A stretch of 6,086 bases of DNA, from contig CAMWOD010000082.1 of assembly GCA_947175715.1 (NCBI GenBank), positions 1-6,086 of the forward strand. The letters are read 5' to 3'. The stretch is from an uncultured Porphyromonadaceae bacterium (GTDB taxonomy: Bacteria; Bacteroidota; Bacteroidia; Bacteroidales; Muribaculaceae). Every line of letters begins with the position of its first letter. Position 1 is the stretch's first letter. The position numbers were made by a program, and so were the translations under genes. Below, in pieces: positions 6,027 to 6,086 of the stretch. Below the pieces are notes generated by a model. It was given only the letters and a program-made list of their open reading frames with translations, did no database searches and was not told the origin of the DNA.

Positions 6027-6086
6027 TTAGAGGTTTAACATTTCGCGTGCATACCAGCCCTTATAGGCATCTCCATCTATGCACTC
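6027..6086 (-). CDS. C-terminal end of an unrecognised gene, 5' part outside the window
   Basis: Only 19 codons and a TAA (6027-6029) are visible. The peptide ends in D-G-D-A-Y-K-G-W-Y-A-R-E-M-L-N-L, which has the composition of a real protein end. The other two minus-strand frames over the same bases contain stop codons (TAG and TAA) early on. The stop lies 13 bases before the ATG of the PH-like gene on the same strand, a typical operon spacing. Too little is visible to name a family. Confidence 0.5.
   Translation of the reverse strand, partial: ECIDGDAYKGWYAREMLNL

Noticed and set aside
1..6086. CRISPR arrays, tRNA or rRNA genes, insertion sequences, phage or defence genes
   Set aside because: No regularly spaced repeats, no cloverleaf or rRNA-like stretch, no transposase motifs or terminal repeats were seen; nearly all bases are accounted for by metabolic and small hypothetical genes.

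Overview
The window looks like a piece of a Bacteroidota chromosome, most likely order Bacteroidales. This is inferred from three things: a debranching enzyme / GT4 glycosyltransferase / GH57 cluster of the kind I associate with Bacteroides-like genomes, start codons without Shine-Dalgarno sequences but often with A/T-rich leaders, and protein sequences that read like Bacteroidales homologues. A gut family such as Muribaculaceae is plausible, but the sequence alone does not settle it. All recognised genes lie on the minus strand, so transcription runs from the right end to the left.

In transcription order: (1) 6086-6027 is the last 19 codons of an unrecognised gene. (2) 6013-5585 encodes a 142-residue protein that resembles a bacterial PH-like domain, with a central hydrophobic segment and a Cys-x-Cys-x-Cys motif. 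(3) 5562-5092 encodes a 156-residue protein with two predicted membrane helices, apparently starting at TTG. (4) 5091-4989 is a 103-base spacer with a weak promoter-like element and a striking 43-base inverted repeat that ends 2 bases before the next start codon. (5) 4988-3021 encodes a GH133-type glycogen debranching enzyme. (6) 3024-1765 encodes a GT4 glycogen-synthase-like glycosyltransferase, coupled to the previous gene by an ATGA overlap. (7) 1746-304 encodes a GH57 alpha-amylase-like protein with a C-terminal coiled coil and a lysine/alanine-rich tail. (8) 257-1 is the N-terminal 85 codons of a ferritin, cut by the window edge.

Genes 5 to 7 form a tight glycogen / alpha-glucan operon: a debranching enzyme, a chain-extending glycosyltransferase and an amylase-family protein. 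The glycosyltransferase keeps its active-site motifs. The GH57 protein keeps its nucleophile Glu but has Asn where the catalytic Asp is expected. The debranching enzyme departs from family consensus at several otherwise conserved places. The most interesting reading is that one or both flanking enzymes are catalytically altered or act as glucan-binding or regulatory partners of the synthase. This is inference and needs an alignment and an activity assay. The ferritin is probably a separate storage function that is simply adjacent.
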